From positions 1-30,364 of the forward strand of contig CAXKVR010000404.1 of assembly GCA_964058845.1 (NCBI GenBank): a DNA stretch of 30,364 nt, read 5' to 3'. Of the stretch, positions 1 to 11,522 are shown in pieces; position 1 is the stretch's first letter, and each line of letters opens with the position of its first letter. A program made the position numbers and the translations under genes. The notes beneath the pieces are model-generated. The model was not told where the DNA came from. It made no database searches and worked only from the letters and a program-made list of their open reading frames with translations. The stretch comes from Carex sylvatica. Lineage: Eukaryota > Streptophyta > Magnoliopsida > Poales > Cyperaceae.

Positions 1-583
1 AAAGATGCCGTTGGACATATATCCTGATAAACTAAATTATTATGCGTTCTTAACGATGTGCAAGGATGGAAGGCATGCAGTTTAGGGAAGAACGTGCTCT
101 TGTGGAATCAGTGCAATTAGTCACTGTGGATAAAGCTAAATTAGCTATTGTACTTCAATCTATTATAGTTTTCTTTCTTTTTTTCTTTTATGTTTTCAAA
201 CTTCTTCTATTTTGCTTTGAATTTTCATTTTCGTTTACTTTTTCTTATTTCCTATAACTTATAAGAAGATTCAATCCTTTTGAATTTGCCGGCAGTTTGT
301 TTTTTTCTACAAAAGTCTTCACTTAAATTTATATTAATTACTAGTAATACGTCGGTGGTGCAAACTAAGTACAGATAGCCGAGCTCAAATAACGACGCAC
401 GTAACGCAAGTAATATAAAAGTTGATATTGAATTTGTAATGACATGACATCATTTTATTAGAGAAATATCACACATAAATCTCACAAAAAGCCCGATTAC
501 ACTCAAAACACGTGCGCAAACATAGTCATTGTGTAACGATGCATTGATAACACATCATATTATTTTAGCTTATATCATTGAAA

Positions 584-2064
584 TCATTTTGTAGGATAGG
601 AGGGCTCAATTGCAATACCGCACAAACCCGAGGTTTTTGAAGAATCCTTTTGCATCCTTATGTAACCAGACTCACCCCAAGATGCACCCCATGAGTTCTT
701 CACTATCCAGTAATGGGTGCTGCCCGTGTTATCATACCCGACAGCGGTCACACCATGGTCTAATTTTGTGGAGCATGGACCGGTAAAGATTCCACCTGAG
801 TACAACTGAAAAGAAAGTCCGCTTGCGGCAATGGCAACGGAGACAGGTTGGATAGCGACAGCATTCTGAAGGGCAGTTTCGCTGTAAGGTGTGACATCTT
901 GATAACCTGTGATTGTGACAGCATGGTTACCGGTCTTGGCAGTATTACATGTGCCAGTTGTACCCGTGGTACCACTAGTATAGGCATAGTCTGTATCAGT
1001 CGTGATTCCGCCATTCTGAATCACCCACTGAAAAGCATAGTCCATATATCCTCCATTGCAACCGTAGCATGCAGTATCACAATCCGCTAATTCTTGCTCC
1101 GAAAGGCTAATCAATGTTCCCGTCTTGATTTGATTTATCCCTTCTATGGCAGCAACTGCGGAGAATGCCCAACAACTTCCTGTCATCATATACAGCAATT
1201 AATTATGAATGTTTTCCTACTTTACTTAATTTAATGTCCAGTAATGCCCAATAACTTCATGCTTTGATGTAGACAATATGGAAATAAATCTTCTGTTATT
1301 CAAATGAAATGCCAGGAACATGTTATTCTGATCCTAACCATTCAATTTTTCCATGTGCAATAAATCTCAACGAAAATTAATAGTTAAGATCTAGAACAGA
1401 AGATTAATTTCCAGACAATCTTGCAAATGTCTTTAATTTCAAAGACATCAAAGCAGAGGAAGAATGCTAACTTACATGGAGTATTCTTGCAACTATCTTC
1501 TTGCTCAAATAACTTAGATCAAAACCTTGCACTTCATATTTTTAACTTTTAGGGCATTTTATTATATTCTTGTGTATGAAAAAACAAAGATTTTTGATAT
1601 GTTCACGACTCGAACTTATACTCACCGCACTGTCCTTGATCCTTAACTGGTGTCACTGCCCCAAGAGAACGCCAATCAATGGATGTCGGCACGGAAGTTA
1701 AATTTGCATATTGGTGTGAGGTTAATGTCTTCCGTCTTTTGGGGAGAGCGAGTGTAGCGTATTTTGCCAAGAACTCTGAGTTGGTAAGGTCCGCAAACTG
1801 ATTGAGACCAACTGTGTAGCTAAGTCCAGATTGTGTGTTCACTGATTCTATGAAATGAAAGTTGGTCTTGAATACTTCAAAGCGCAGTTGCTTTTCGGTA
1901 TTACTTTTGTATTCTCGGTCGAAATCGCCCATCCACTTTTCAAAGGCAGACATCAATGGATCAGTAGCCACTGCTCTAGGAATAGAAGCTGCATAACACA
2001 AGAGAATGGTAAGCCCCACAAGAGTTGTGGTTTGAAAAAATGAATTAGTAAATGCCATCTCCAA
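584..2064 (-). CDS. Papain-like cysteine protease (C1A, SAG12/bromelain type), array copy 1
   Basis: This gene encodes a secreted or vacuolar papain-family endopeptidase made as an inactive pre-pro-enzyme. Exon 1 is 2064-1626 and exon 2 is 1179-584; the 446-bp intron has GT-AG ends and phase 1. Joined, they give 344 codons, the usual family length. A hydrophobic signal peptide covers about residues 10-27. The I29 propeptide follows, with a complete ERFNIN pattern (E, R, F, N, I, N at the canonical spacing) and a GLNQFAD motif. The mature domain starts near VPTSIDWR, about residue 125. The oxyanion Gln is 143, the catalytic Cys is 149 in CGSCWAF, His is 288 in LDHGV and Asn is 308 in KNSWG. 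The GCNGG motif is present. There is no C-terminal granulin domain or KDEL tail. The intron interrupts the codon just before the active-site SCW. An AATAAA-like signal on the minus strand lies at 459-454. The family and integrity are clear; the physiological substrate is unknown. Confidence 0.95.
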
Positions 2065-2118
2065 AAAAAAATTGAGTATGGAAGTATATGTTTGATGAAA
2101 TAGTATTCAGGTAAATGG

Positions 2119-2126
2119 TTTATATA
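2119..2126 (-). promoter_or_regulatory. TATA box of protease copy 1
   Basis: On the minus strand this reads TATATAAA and ends 55 nt before the ATG at 2064, a normal plant spacing for a short 5' UTR. It is identical in copies 2 and 3. Confidence 0.6.
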
Positions 2127-4836
2127 GAGAATATGTAACTTCTAGACCTTCTTCGGTTTGTACTAATGAATTGAAAACAAAAAAAAAAATGTTTGACATG
2201 ACGTACAAAATAAAATAAACAGAAATATATTTAAATATCCATTTCCCGTCTTTGTCATTAAACAAGCTGGAGATATATTCATGCTTCCTTCCAATTGGAA
2301 ATAACTAAATTGGAGATTCATGCAAACCAAAAGAAAGTCATATATATATATGTTGACTTTCATTTTTCTTTTCATTTTCTTTTATCAAGGCCTGGAAAAT
2401 AACTAAATTTATTTTGGGTGCACCATTCCATTGAGTGACAAATTCATCATACGATGCGACCAATTCATTGAGTGTCTTGTCAAGTAAAATGTAGCTCCTC
2501 AAGTCTAACAACGAACTAATTAAAATAGAATTAGAAAGATTGATATAGGCCAAGTTTGTTTTTGTTTCTCCTAATTACCTGGTGATTAGTAGGAGATTTG
2601 ATATTTCGTAATAATCAAACTTTTTGCTTCGTTAATCAATGCATCTAAAGTCATGCACTTAAGAATTCTAACACTTTCAAATTTGTTTGACATTATTGCA
2701 TAGATAAAAATCACCTTCCATAATTATTATCCATGTTTCAATTTTGTGCATCTCAAGCATATGATCCCCACTGGAGCACGATGCATCGAGGCTTTTGTTA
2801 GTATTTAATTTAATTAATAGTTATTCAATATGCTTTGTAGGTTTCATGTTTTTCTTTTTGACAGTCTTCATAAAGAAAATCATCTTTGGCTTATGCTTCC
2901 AAGCAGCAATTATAATTCAAAGAGTCAAAATGGATTCTTTATTAATAACTGAGACAGCATAATTCTTGTCTATTAGTCAAAATTAAGAATTATATTTATT
3001 ATATTAATATGCAAGAAAGGACAGAAGCTATTCTCATTAAAAATATGAATTCAAACTTTTCCTATTTTTTGTTCATTGAAAAGAATGTATATATTTGAAC
3101 GAGATTTAAGAATTGTATATATATAATGCATATACCATTTTACATACAATGAACGTTCGATGTTGATCTGGTGTTCTTTTGAGTCAAAATTCAAAAATAT
3201 TGCTTCCTCTGTTGGCCCACTTTCATGATTTACTCGAATAAAATTTCCATGATAGTACACTTGACAATTAGTATTCCTTGTATTGAAGACAAGCCGCGAC
3301 GATAAAAAGTTGAGGTCATAAATTATAAGGAAAATAGATATATATTGTCAAAAAAAGAGTAGGGTGCACTCATTAGAGTAAGAATTGTAAAATCATATGT
3401 TTATTTCACAAACTTTTAGCCATGTTATTGGACATAATTAATTCTTTACAATTTCTTATTGATTTTTGATTATATGTTACTAAAAAAAATCTGTAAATAT
3501 ATTTTTGAGATCATATAAAGTAGTTCAACTTGAAAAAAAAGTTAGTTTCGTAGCATTCTTCTTTCATATTTATAATAGATACGCAATAAAAATTTGTAGT
3601 GTTGTAGTGATGCCTTTCGCGGCCATTTTTATTAATACCCTACAAAAAGAAAATTTTAAAAATGCCCCTGCTATATATATTTTTTCAAAACTGCTCCAAC
3701 CACCAAGCCCAGGGCAGCCCAGATCCTCTAGCAGACCGCCCGGGCCAGGGGCAGTCCACTAGGTACCAGACCGCCTGGGGTCCGGGCGGTCCTCTTTTTT
3801 TTTTTTCTTTTTTTTTAGAGATCTTAAAATTTTTTATTTAAATAATCTTGTGAAGAAAAAGTTTTCTTGTTTAGAGTGTATGCCAAAAAATAAGACATTT
3901 GATATATTTATGAAGTGATATCGTAACTCTTTATAACTTTGATTTAGTTTGTTAGTTGGATATCACAAGTCTAAAGATAACACTAATTAAGAACGTGGCC
4001 TTGATTCTAAAAATATATTTTATTCAAATATACACAAGAAAATATAGTTAGATTGCCTCAATGATGTCAATATATACCATTTGCTCGAAGAATAATTATA
4101 TGAATAATTGAATTATTTGATTACTGTCAACATATAAAAATTTGAAGTGATGCTTTTCAAGTGCTTTTTGTCTTATGGAATGAATTTTGACACTTTAATT
4201 ATTAGTACAACTGTGAAAGACTTATGGTCAACTCGTGATCAAAGTGATTTTATAAAGATGCCGTTGGACATATATCCTGATAAACTAAATTATTATGCGT
4301 TCTTAACGATGTGCAAGGATGGAAGGCATGCAGTTTAGGGAAGAACGTGCTCTTGTGAAATCAGTGCAATTAGTCACTGTGGATAAAGCTAAATTAGCTA
4401 TTGTACTTCAATCTATTATAGTTTTCTTTCTTTTTTTCTTTTATGTTTTCAAACTTCTTCTATTTTGCTTTGAATTTTCATTTTCGTTTACTTTTTCTTA
4501 TTTCCTATAACTTATAAGAAGATTCAATCCTTTTGAATTTGCCGGCAGTTTGTTTTTTTCTACAAAAGTCTTCACTTAAATTTATATTAATTACTAGTAA
4601 TACGTCGGTGGTGCAAACTAAGTACAGATAGCCGAGCTCAAATAACGACGCACGTAACGCAAGTAATATAAAAGTTGATATTGAATTTGTAATGACATGA
4701 CATCATTTTATTAGAGAAATATCACACATAAATCTCACAAAAAGCCCGATTACACTCAAAACACGTGCGCAAACATAGTCATTGTGTAACGATGCATTGA
4801 TAACACATCATATTATTTTAGCTTATATCATTGAAA
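2127..4836. other. Spacer between protease copies 1 and 2
   Basis: This is 2.7 kb of AT-rich DNA without a supportable gene. Positions 2240 to about 2960 are homologous, at a clearly lower identity, to the region upstream of copy 3 (10746-11445), so this is the old promoter-proximal flank. The stretch 3600-3800 holds a GC-rich island with repeated GACCGCC motifs, followed by a T-rich tract. Small open frames at 4147-4338 and 4319-4510 resemble no family I know and are probably chance. Confidence 0.7.
3734..3791. repeat. GC-rich hairpin island in spacer 1
   Basis: GACCGCCCGG (3734-3743) and GACCGCCTGG (3769-3778) are direct copies. CCGGGCGGTC (3782-3791) is their inverse, so the last two can pair as a 10-bp stem with one mismatch and a 3-nt loop. 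It stands out as strongly GC- and CpG-rich inside very AT-rich DNA. It may be a transposon fragment; I do not recognise the family. Confidence 0.6.
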
Positions 4837-6317
4837 TCATTTTGTAGGATAGGAGGGCTCAATTGCAATACCGCACAAACCCGAGGTTTTTGAAGAATCC
4901 TTTTGCATCCTTATGTAACCAGACTCACCCCAAGATGCACCCCATGAGTTCTTCACTATCCAGTAATGGGTGCTGCCCGTGTTATCATACCCGACAGCGG
5001 TCACACCATGGTCTAATTTTGTGGAGCATGGACCGGTAAAGATTCCACCTGAGTACAACTGAAAAGAAAGTCCGCTTGCGGCAATGGCAACGGAGACAGG
5101 TTGGATAGCGACAGCATTCTGAAGGGCAGTTTCGCTGTAAGGTGTGACATCTTGATAACCTGTGATTGTGACAGCATGGTTACCGGTCTTGGCAGTATTA
5201 CATGTGCCAGTTGTACCCGTGGTACCACTAGTATAGGCATAGTCTGTATCAGTCGTGATTCCGCCATTCTGAATCACCCACTGAAAAGCATAGTCCATAT
5301 ATCCTCCATTGCAACCGTAGCATGCAGTATCACAATCCGCTAATTCTTGCTCCGAAAGGCTAATCAATGTTCCCGTCTTGATTTGATTTATCCCTTCTAT
5401 GGCAGCAACTGCGGAGAATGCCCAACAACTTCCTGTCATCATATACAGCAATTAATTATGAATGTTTTCCTACTTTACTTAATTTAATGTCCAGTAATGC
5501 CCAATAACTTCATGCTTTGATGTAGACAATATGGAAATAAATCTTCTGTTATTCAAATGAAATGCCAGGAACATGTTATTCTGATCCTAACCATTCAATT
5601 TTTCCATGTGCAATAAATCTCAACGAAAATTAATAGTTAAGATCTAGAACAGAAGATTAATTTCCAGACAATCTTGCAAATGTCTTTAATTTCAAAGACA
5701 TCAAAGCAGAGGAAGAATGCTAACTTACATGGAGTATTCTTGCAACTATCTTCTTGCTCAAATAACTTAGATCAAAACCTTGCACTTCATATTTTTAACT
5801 TTTAGGGCATTTTATTATATTCTTGTGTATGAAAAAACAAAGATTTTTGATATGTTCACGACTCGAACTTATACTCACCGCACTGTCCTTGATCCTTAAC
5901 TGGTGTCACTGCCCCAAGAGAACGCCAATCAATGGATGTCGGCACGGAAGTTAAATTTGCATATTGGTGTGAGGTTAATGTCTTCCGTCTTTTGGGGAGA
6001 GCGAGTGTAGCGTATTTTGCCAAGAACTCCGAGTTGGTAAGGTCCGCAAACTGATTGAGACCAACTGTGTAGCTAAGTCCAGATTGTGTGTTCACTGATT
6101 CTATGAAATGAAAGTTGGTCTTGAATACTTCAAAGCGCAGTTGCTTTTCGGTATTACTTTTGTATTCTCGGTCGAAATCGCCCATCCACTTTTCAAAGGC
6201 AGACATCAATGGATCAGTAGCCACTGCTCTAGGAATAGAAGCTGCATAACACAAGAGAATGGTAAGCCCCACAAGAGTTGTGGTTTGAAAAAATGAATTA
6301 GTAAATGCCATCTCCAA
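4837..6317 (-). CDS. Papain-like cysteine protease, array copy 2
   Basis: The structure matches copy 1. Exon 1 is 6317-5879 and exon 2 is 5432-4837, with a 446-bp phase-1 intron (5878-5433). The 344-residue product is predicted to be identical to that of copy 1. The one coding difference, C at 6030, is a synonymous third-base change in a serine codon of the propeptide (TCA to TCG), next to the FADLT segment. Signal peptide, ERFNIN propeptide, catalytic Cys149/His288/Asn308 and oxyanion Gln143 are all present, so nothing suggests a pseudogene. With identical coding sequence and promoter, this copy should add dosage rather than a new specificity, if it is real and not an assembly duplication. 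Confidence 0.94.
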
Positions 6318-6371
6318 AAAAAAATTGAGTATGGAAGTATATGTTTGATGAAATAGTATTCAGGTAAATGG

Positions 6372-6379
6372 TTTATATA
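6372..6379 (-). promoter_or_regulatory. TATA box of protease copy 2
   Basis: TATATAAA on the minus strand, 55 nt before the ATG at 6317. The flanking promoter is the same as in copy 1 apart from one base at 6436. Confidence 0.6.
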
Positions 6380-9089
6380 GAGAATATGTAACTTCTAGAC
6401 CTTCTTCGGTTTGTACTAATGAATTGAAAACAAAACAAAAAATGTTTGACATGACGTACAAAATAAAATAAACAGAAATATATTTAAATATCCATTTCCC
6501 GTCTTTGTCATTAAACAAGCTGGAGATATATTCATGCTTCCTTCCAATTGGAAATAACTAAATTGGAGATTCATGCAAACCAAAAGAAAGTCATATATAT
6601 ATATGTTGACTTTCATTTTTCTTTTCATTTTCTTTTATCAAGGCCTGGAAAATAACTAAATTTATTTTGGGTGCACCATTCCATTGAGTGACAAATTCAT
6701 CATACGATGCGACCAATTCATTGAGTGTCTTGTCAAGTAAAATGTAGCTCCTCAAGTCTAACAACGAACTAATTAAAATAGAATTAGAAAGATTGATATA
6801 GGCCAAGTTTGTTTTTGTTTCTCCTAATTACCTGGTGATTAGTAGGAGATTTGATATTTCGTAATAATCAAACTTTTTGCTTCGTTAATCAATGCATCTA
6901 AAGTCATGCACTTAAGAATTCTAACACTTTCAAATTTGTTTGACATTATTGCATAGATAAAAATCACCTTCCATAATTATTATCCATGTTTCAATTTTGT
7001 GCATCTCAAGCATATGATCCCCACTGGAGCACGATGCATCGAGGCTTTTGTTAGTATTTAATTTAATTAATAGTTATTCAATATGCTTTGTAGGTTTCAT
7101 GTTTTTCTTTTTGACAGTCTTCATAAAGAAAATCATCTTTGGCTTATGCTTCCAAGCAGCAATTATAATTCAAAGAGTCAAAATGGATTCTTTATTAATA
7201 ACTGAGACAGCATAATTCTTGTCTATTAGTCAAAATTAAGAATTATATTTATTATATTAATATGCAAGAAAGGACAGAAGCTATTCTCATTAAAAATATG
7301 AATTCAAACTTTTCCTATTTTTTGTTCATTGAAAAGAATGTATATATTTGAACGAGATTTAAGAATTGTATATATATAATGCATATACCATTTTACATAC
7401 AATGAACGTTCGATGTTGATCTGGTGTTCTTTTGAGTCAAAATTCAAAAATATTGCTTCCTCTGTTGGCCCACTTTCATGATTTACTCGAATAAAATTTC
7501 CATGATAGTACACTTGACAATTAGTATTCCTTGTATTGAAGACAAGCCGCGACGATAAAAAGTTGAGGTCATAAATTATAAGGAAAATAGATATATATTG
7601 TCAAAAAAAGAGTAGGGTGCACTCATTAGAGTAAGAATTGTAAAATCATATGTTTATTTCACAAACTTTTAGCCATGTTATTGGACATAATTAATTCTTT
7701 ACAATTTCTTATTGATTTTTGATTATATGTTACTAAAAAAAATCTGTAAATATATTTTTGAGATCATATAAAGTAGTTCAACTTGAAAAAAAAGTTAGTT
7801 TCGTAGCATTCTTCTTTCATATTTATAATAGATACGCAATAAAAATTTGTAGTGTTGTAGTGATGCCTTTCGCGGCCATTTTTATTAATACCCTACAAAA
7901 AGAAAATTTTAAAAATGCCCCTGCTATATATATTTTTTCAAAACTGCTCCAACCACCAAGCCCAGGGCAGCCCAGATCCTCTAGCAGACCGCCCGGGCCA
8001 GGGGCAGTCCACTAGGTACCAGACCGCCTGGGGTCCGGGCGGTCCTCTTTTTTTTTTTTCTTTTTTTTTAGAGATCTTAAAATTTTTTATTTAAATAATC
8101 TTGTGAAGAAAAAGTTTTCTTGTTTAGAGTGTATGCCAAAAAATAAGACATTTGATATATTTATGAAGTGATATCGTAACTCTTTATAACTTTGATTTAG
8201 TTTGTTAGTTGGATATCACAAGTCTAAAGATAACACTAATTAAGAACGTGGCCTTGATTCTAAAAATATATTTTATTCAAATATACACAAGAAAATATAG
8301 TTAGATTGCCTCAATGATGTCAATATATACCATTTGCTCGAAGAATAATTATATGAATAATTGAATTATTTGATTACTGTCAACATATAAAAATTTGAAG
8401 TGATGCTTTTCAAGTGCTTTTTGTCTTATGGAATGAATTTTGACACTTTAATTATTAGTACAACTGTGAAAGACTTATGGTCAACTCGTGATCAAAGTGA
8501 TTTTATAAAGATGCCGTTGGACATATATCCTGATAAACTAAATTATTATGCGTTCTTAACGATGTGCAAGGATGGAAGGCATGCAGTTTAGGGAAGAACG
8601 TGCTCTTGTGGAATCAGTGCAATTAGTCACTGTGGATAAAGCTAAATTAGCTATTGTACTTCAATCTATTATAGTTTTCTTTCTTTTTTTCTTTTATGTT
8701 TTCAAACTTCTTCTATTTTGCTTTGAATTTTCATTTTCGTTTACTTTTTCTTATTTCCTATAACTTATAAGAAGATTCAATCCTTTTGAATTTGCCGGCA
8801 GTTTGTTTTTTTCTACAAAAGTCTTCACTTAAATTTATATTAATTACTAGTAATACGTCGGTGGTGCAAACTAAGTACAGATAGCCGAGCTCAAATAACG
8901 ACGCACGTAACGCAAGTAATATAAAAGTTGATATTGAATTTGTAATGACATGACATCATTTTATTAGAGAAATATCACACATAAATCTCACAAAAAGCCC
9001 GATTACACTCAAAACACGTGCGCAAACATAGTCATTGTGTAACGATGCATTGATAACACATCATATTATTTTAGCTTATATCATTGAAA
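6380..9089. other. Spacer between protease copies 2 and 3
   Basis: This is a near-perfect copy of the first spacer. It includes the GC-rich hairpin island (7987-8044) and the T-rich tract after it. The C at 6436 breaks an A-run that is uninterrupted in unit 1. I see no gene, tRNA or complete transposon in it. Confidence 0.7.
7987..8044. repeat. GC-rich hairpin island in spacer 2
   Basis: Second copy of the GACCGCC direct and inverted motif cluster (7987-7996, 8022-8031, inverse 8035-8044), without any base change that I could see. Confidence 0.6.
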
Positions 9090-10570
9090 TCATTTTGTAG
9101 GATAGGAGGGCTCAATTGCAATACCGCACAAACCCGAGGTTTTTGAAGAATCCTTTTGCATCCTTATGTAACCAGACTCACCCCAAGATGCACCCCATGA
9201 GTTCTTCACTATCCAGTAATGGGTGCTGCCCGTGTTATCATACCCGACAGCGGTCACACCATGGTCTAATTTTGTGGAGCATGGACCGGTAAAGATTCCA
9301 CCTGAGTACAACTGAAAAGAAAGTCCGCTTGCGGCAATGGCAACGGAGACAGGTTGGATAGCGACAGCATTCTGAAGGGCAGTTTCGCTGTAAGGTGTGA
9401 CATCTTGATAACCTGTGATTGTGACAGCATGGTTACCGGTCTTGGCAGTATTACATGTGCCAGTTGTACCCGTGGTACCACTAGTATAGGCATAGTCTGT
9501 ATCAGTCGTGATTCCGCCATTCTGAATCACCCACTGAAAAGCATAGTCCATATATCCTCCATTGCAACCGTAGCATGCAGTATCACAATCCGCTAATTCT
9601 TGCTCCGAAAGGCTAATCAATGTTCCCGTCTTGATTTGATTTATCCCTTCTATGGCAGCAACTGCGGAGAATGCCCAACAACTTCCTGTCATCATATACA
9701 GCAATTAATTATGAATGTTTTCCTACTTTACTTAATTTAATGTCCAGTAATGCCCAATAACTTCATGCTTTGATGTAGACAATATGGAAATAAATCTTCT
9801 GTTATTCAAATGAAATGCCAGGAACATGTTATTCTGATCCTAACCATTCAATTTTTCCATGTGCAATAAATCTCAACGAAAATTAATAGTTAAGATCTAG
9901 AACAGAAGATTAATTTCCAGACAATCTTGCAAATGTCTTTAATTTCAAAGACATCAAAGCAGAGGAAGAATGCTAACTTACATGGAGTATTCTTGCAACT
10001 ATCTTCTTGCTCAAATAACTTAGATCAAAACCTTGCACTTCATATTTTTAACTTTTAGGGCATTTTATTATATTCTTGTGTATGAAAAAACAAAGATTTT
10101 TGATATGTTCACGACTCGAACTTATACTCACCGCACTGTCCTTGATCCTTAACTGGTGTCACTGCCCCAAGAGAACGCCAATCAATGGATGTCGGCACGG
10201 AAGTTAAATTTGCATATTGGTGTGAGGTTAATGTCTTCCGTCTTTTGGGGAGAGCGAGTGTAGCGTATTTTGCCAAGAACTCTGAGTTGGTAAGGTCCGC
10301 AAACTGATTGAGACCAACTGTGTAGCTAAGTCCAGATTGTGTGTTCACTGATTCTATGAAATGAAAGTTGGTCTTGAATACTTCAAAGCGCAGTTGCTTT
10401 TCGGTATTACTTTTGTATTCTCGGTCGAAATCGCCCATCCACTTTTCAAAGGCAGACATCAATGGATCAGTAGCCACTGCTCTAGGAATAGAAGCTGCAT
10501 AACACAAGAGAATGGTAAGCCCCACAAGAGTTGTGGTTTGAAAAAATGAATTAGTAAATGCCATCTCCAA
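9090..10570 (-). CDS. Papain-like cysteine protease, array copy 3 (different distal promoter)
   Basis: Exon 1 is 10570-10132 and exon 2 is 9685-9090, with the intron at 10131-9686. The predicted 344-residue product equals copies 1 and 2, with the same signal peptide, ERFNIN/GNFD-type propeptide and Cys-His-Asn catalytic set. It is the most upstream gene of the array in its own direction of transcription. It differs from the others only beyond about 175 bp before the ATG, where its promoter becomes the diverged version (10746-11445) followed by a Mutator-type element. The TATA box and 5' UTR are unchanged. If distal elements matter, this copy could be expressed differently; that is inference. 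Confidence 0.94.
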
Positions 10571-10624
10571 AAAAAAATTGAGTATGGAAGTATATGTTTG
10601 ATGAAATAGTATTCAGGTAAATGG

Positions 10625-10632
10625 TTTATATA
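10625..10632 (-). promoter_or_regulatory. TATA box of protease copy 3
   Basis: TATATAAA on the minus strand, 55 nt before the ATG at 10570. It lies inside the part still identical to the other copies. Confidence 0.6.
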
Positions 10633-10745
10633 GAGAATATGTAACTTCTAGACCTTCTTCGGTTTGTACTAATGAATTGAAAACAAAACAAAAAATGTTT
10701 GACATGACGTACAAAATAAAATAAACAGAAATATATTTAAATATC

Positions 10746-11445
10746 AATTTTCAGTCTTTGTCATTAAACAAGCTGGAGATTCATGCTTCCTTCCAATTGG
10801 ATTTTAAATGATTCTTGAATCTATTTATTCTATATAACATACTTCTTAGCTAACCAAAGGAAGGTCCTATATATATCTTGACTTTCATTTTTTTTTTTCT
10901 TTTATCAAGGAAAATAACTAAATTTGTTTTCGGTGCACCATTCCATTGAGTGACAAATACATGATACCATGCGACCAATTCGCGCGTGCAAGTTTTTTCT
11001 CAAGTAAAACAAACTAAAAATACCGATATAGGGCATATTTGTTTTTGTTTTCTCCTAATTCCTCGGCGAGTAACATGAGCTTTAATATTTCAAAATAATC
11101 ATACGTTTTTCTTTGGTGATCAATTCTATATTCATGCAATTCGAAATTCTAACAATTTCAACTTTGTTTGACATTGCAGATAAAAATCAGCATCCACATT
11201 TATTATCCATGTCATTAGTTTAAATTTCATCTATATCTAGCATTTGATCCCCTATGGATGAATAGATGTTGTGTTTGTATTTAATTTTAAAGTTATACAA
11301 TATGATTTGTTTGTTTGATATTTTTCTCTTTGACAATCATAAGAAAGAAAATCTTCTTTGGCTTATACTTCCAAGCTATAAATCTAATTCAAATAGTCAA
11401 AATGTGTTCATAATTAATAACAGATCTAGAACATAATTCTTTCAT
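10746..11445. repeat. Diverged homologue of the protease upstream region
   Basis: This stretch aligns with 2240-2960 and 6493-7213 but has many substitutions and several indels. Recognisable shared blocks include the GGTGCACCATTCCATTGAGT segment, the TTTGTTTGACATT segment and the AGTCAAAATG segment near the far end. It shows that the array descends from an older duplication whose flanks had already drifted apart. No gene is seen in it. Confidence 0.85.
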
Positions 11446-11522
11446 TTTGCGTTGATTTTTTTTTTAATTATTTCTTAATTAGACTGAAATCTTTTTTAGT
11501 CCAGACCCACTGTTTTTAAATA

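Larger units (their letters stand above)
1..4253. repeat. Tandem repeat unit 1 (4253-bp period)
   Basis: The sequence starting at 1 recurs at 4254 and at 8507, so the period is exactly 4253 bp. The boundary is set only by where the window begins, so the true unit edge is unknown. The unit contains one cysteine protease gene, its promoter and an AT-rich spacer. Compared with the next unit I noticed differences only at 105 (G, versus A at 4358), 1777 (T, versus C at 6030) and 2183 (A, versus C at 6436). There is no length difference, because every landmark keeps the same offset. Confidence 0.97.
4254..8506. repeat. Tandem repeat unit 2 (4253 bp)
   Basis: This is the only unit whose neighbours on both sides are visible. 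It carries two private bases, A at 4358 and C at 6030, where units 1 and 3 have G and T. It shares C at 6436 with unit 3 against unit 1. Its right junction into unit 3 is seamless, with no inserted or deleted bases. Confidence 0.97.
8507..10745. repeat. Tandem repeat unit 3, truncated at a recombination-like breakpoint
   Basis: The match to unit 2 at offset 4253 continues through C10745. The first mismatch is at 10746 (A, versus C at 6493), followed by changes at 10751 and 10753, a 4-base deletion after 10777 and then steadily lower similarity. The unit therefore keeps the whole gene and about 175 bp of 5' flank, but not the spacer of units 1 and 2. Confidence 0.95.

Noticed and set aside
760..1090. 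Open frames on both strands across protease exon 2 (and their copies at +4253 and +8506)
   Set aside because: They overlap the conserved protease exon in other frames and have no motifs of their own.
4147..4510. Overlapping 63-codon open frames in the tandem spacer
   Set aside because: No recognisable domain, low complexity at the C-terminus of the second, and identical only because the whole unit is duplicated.
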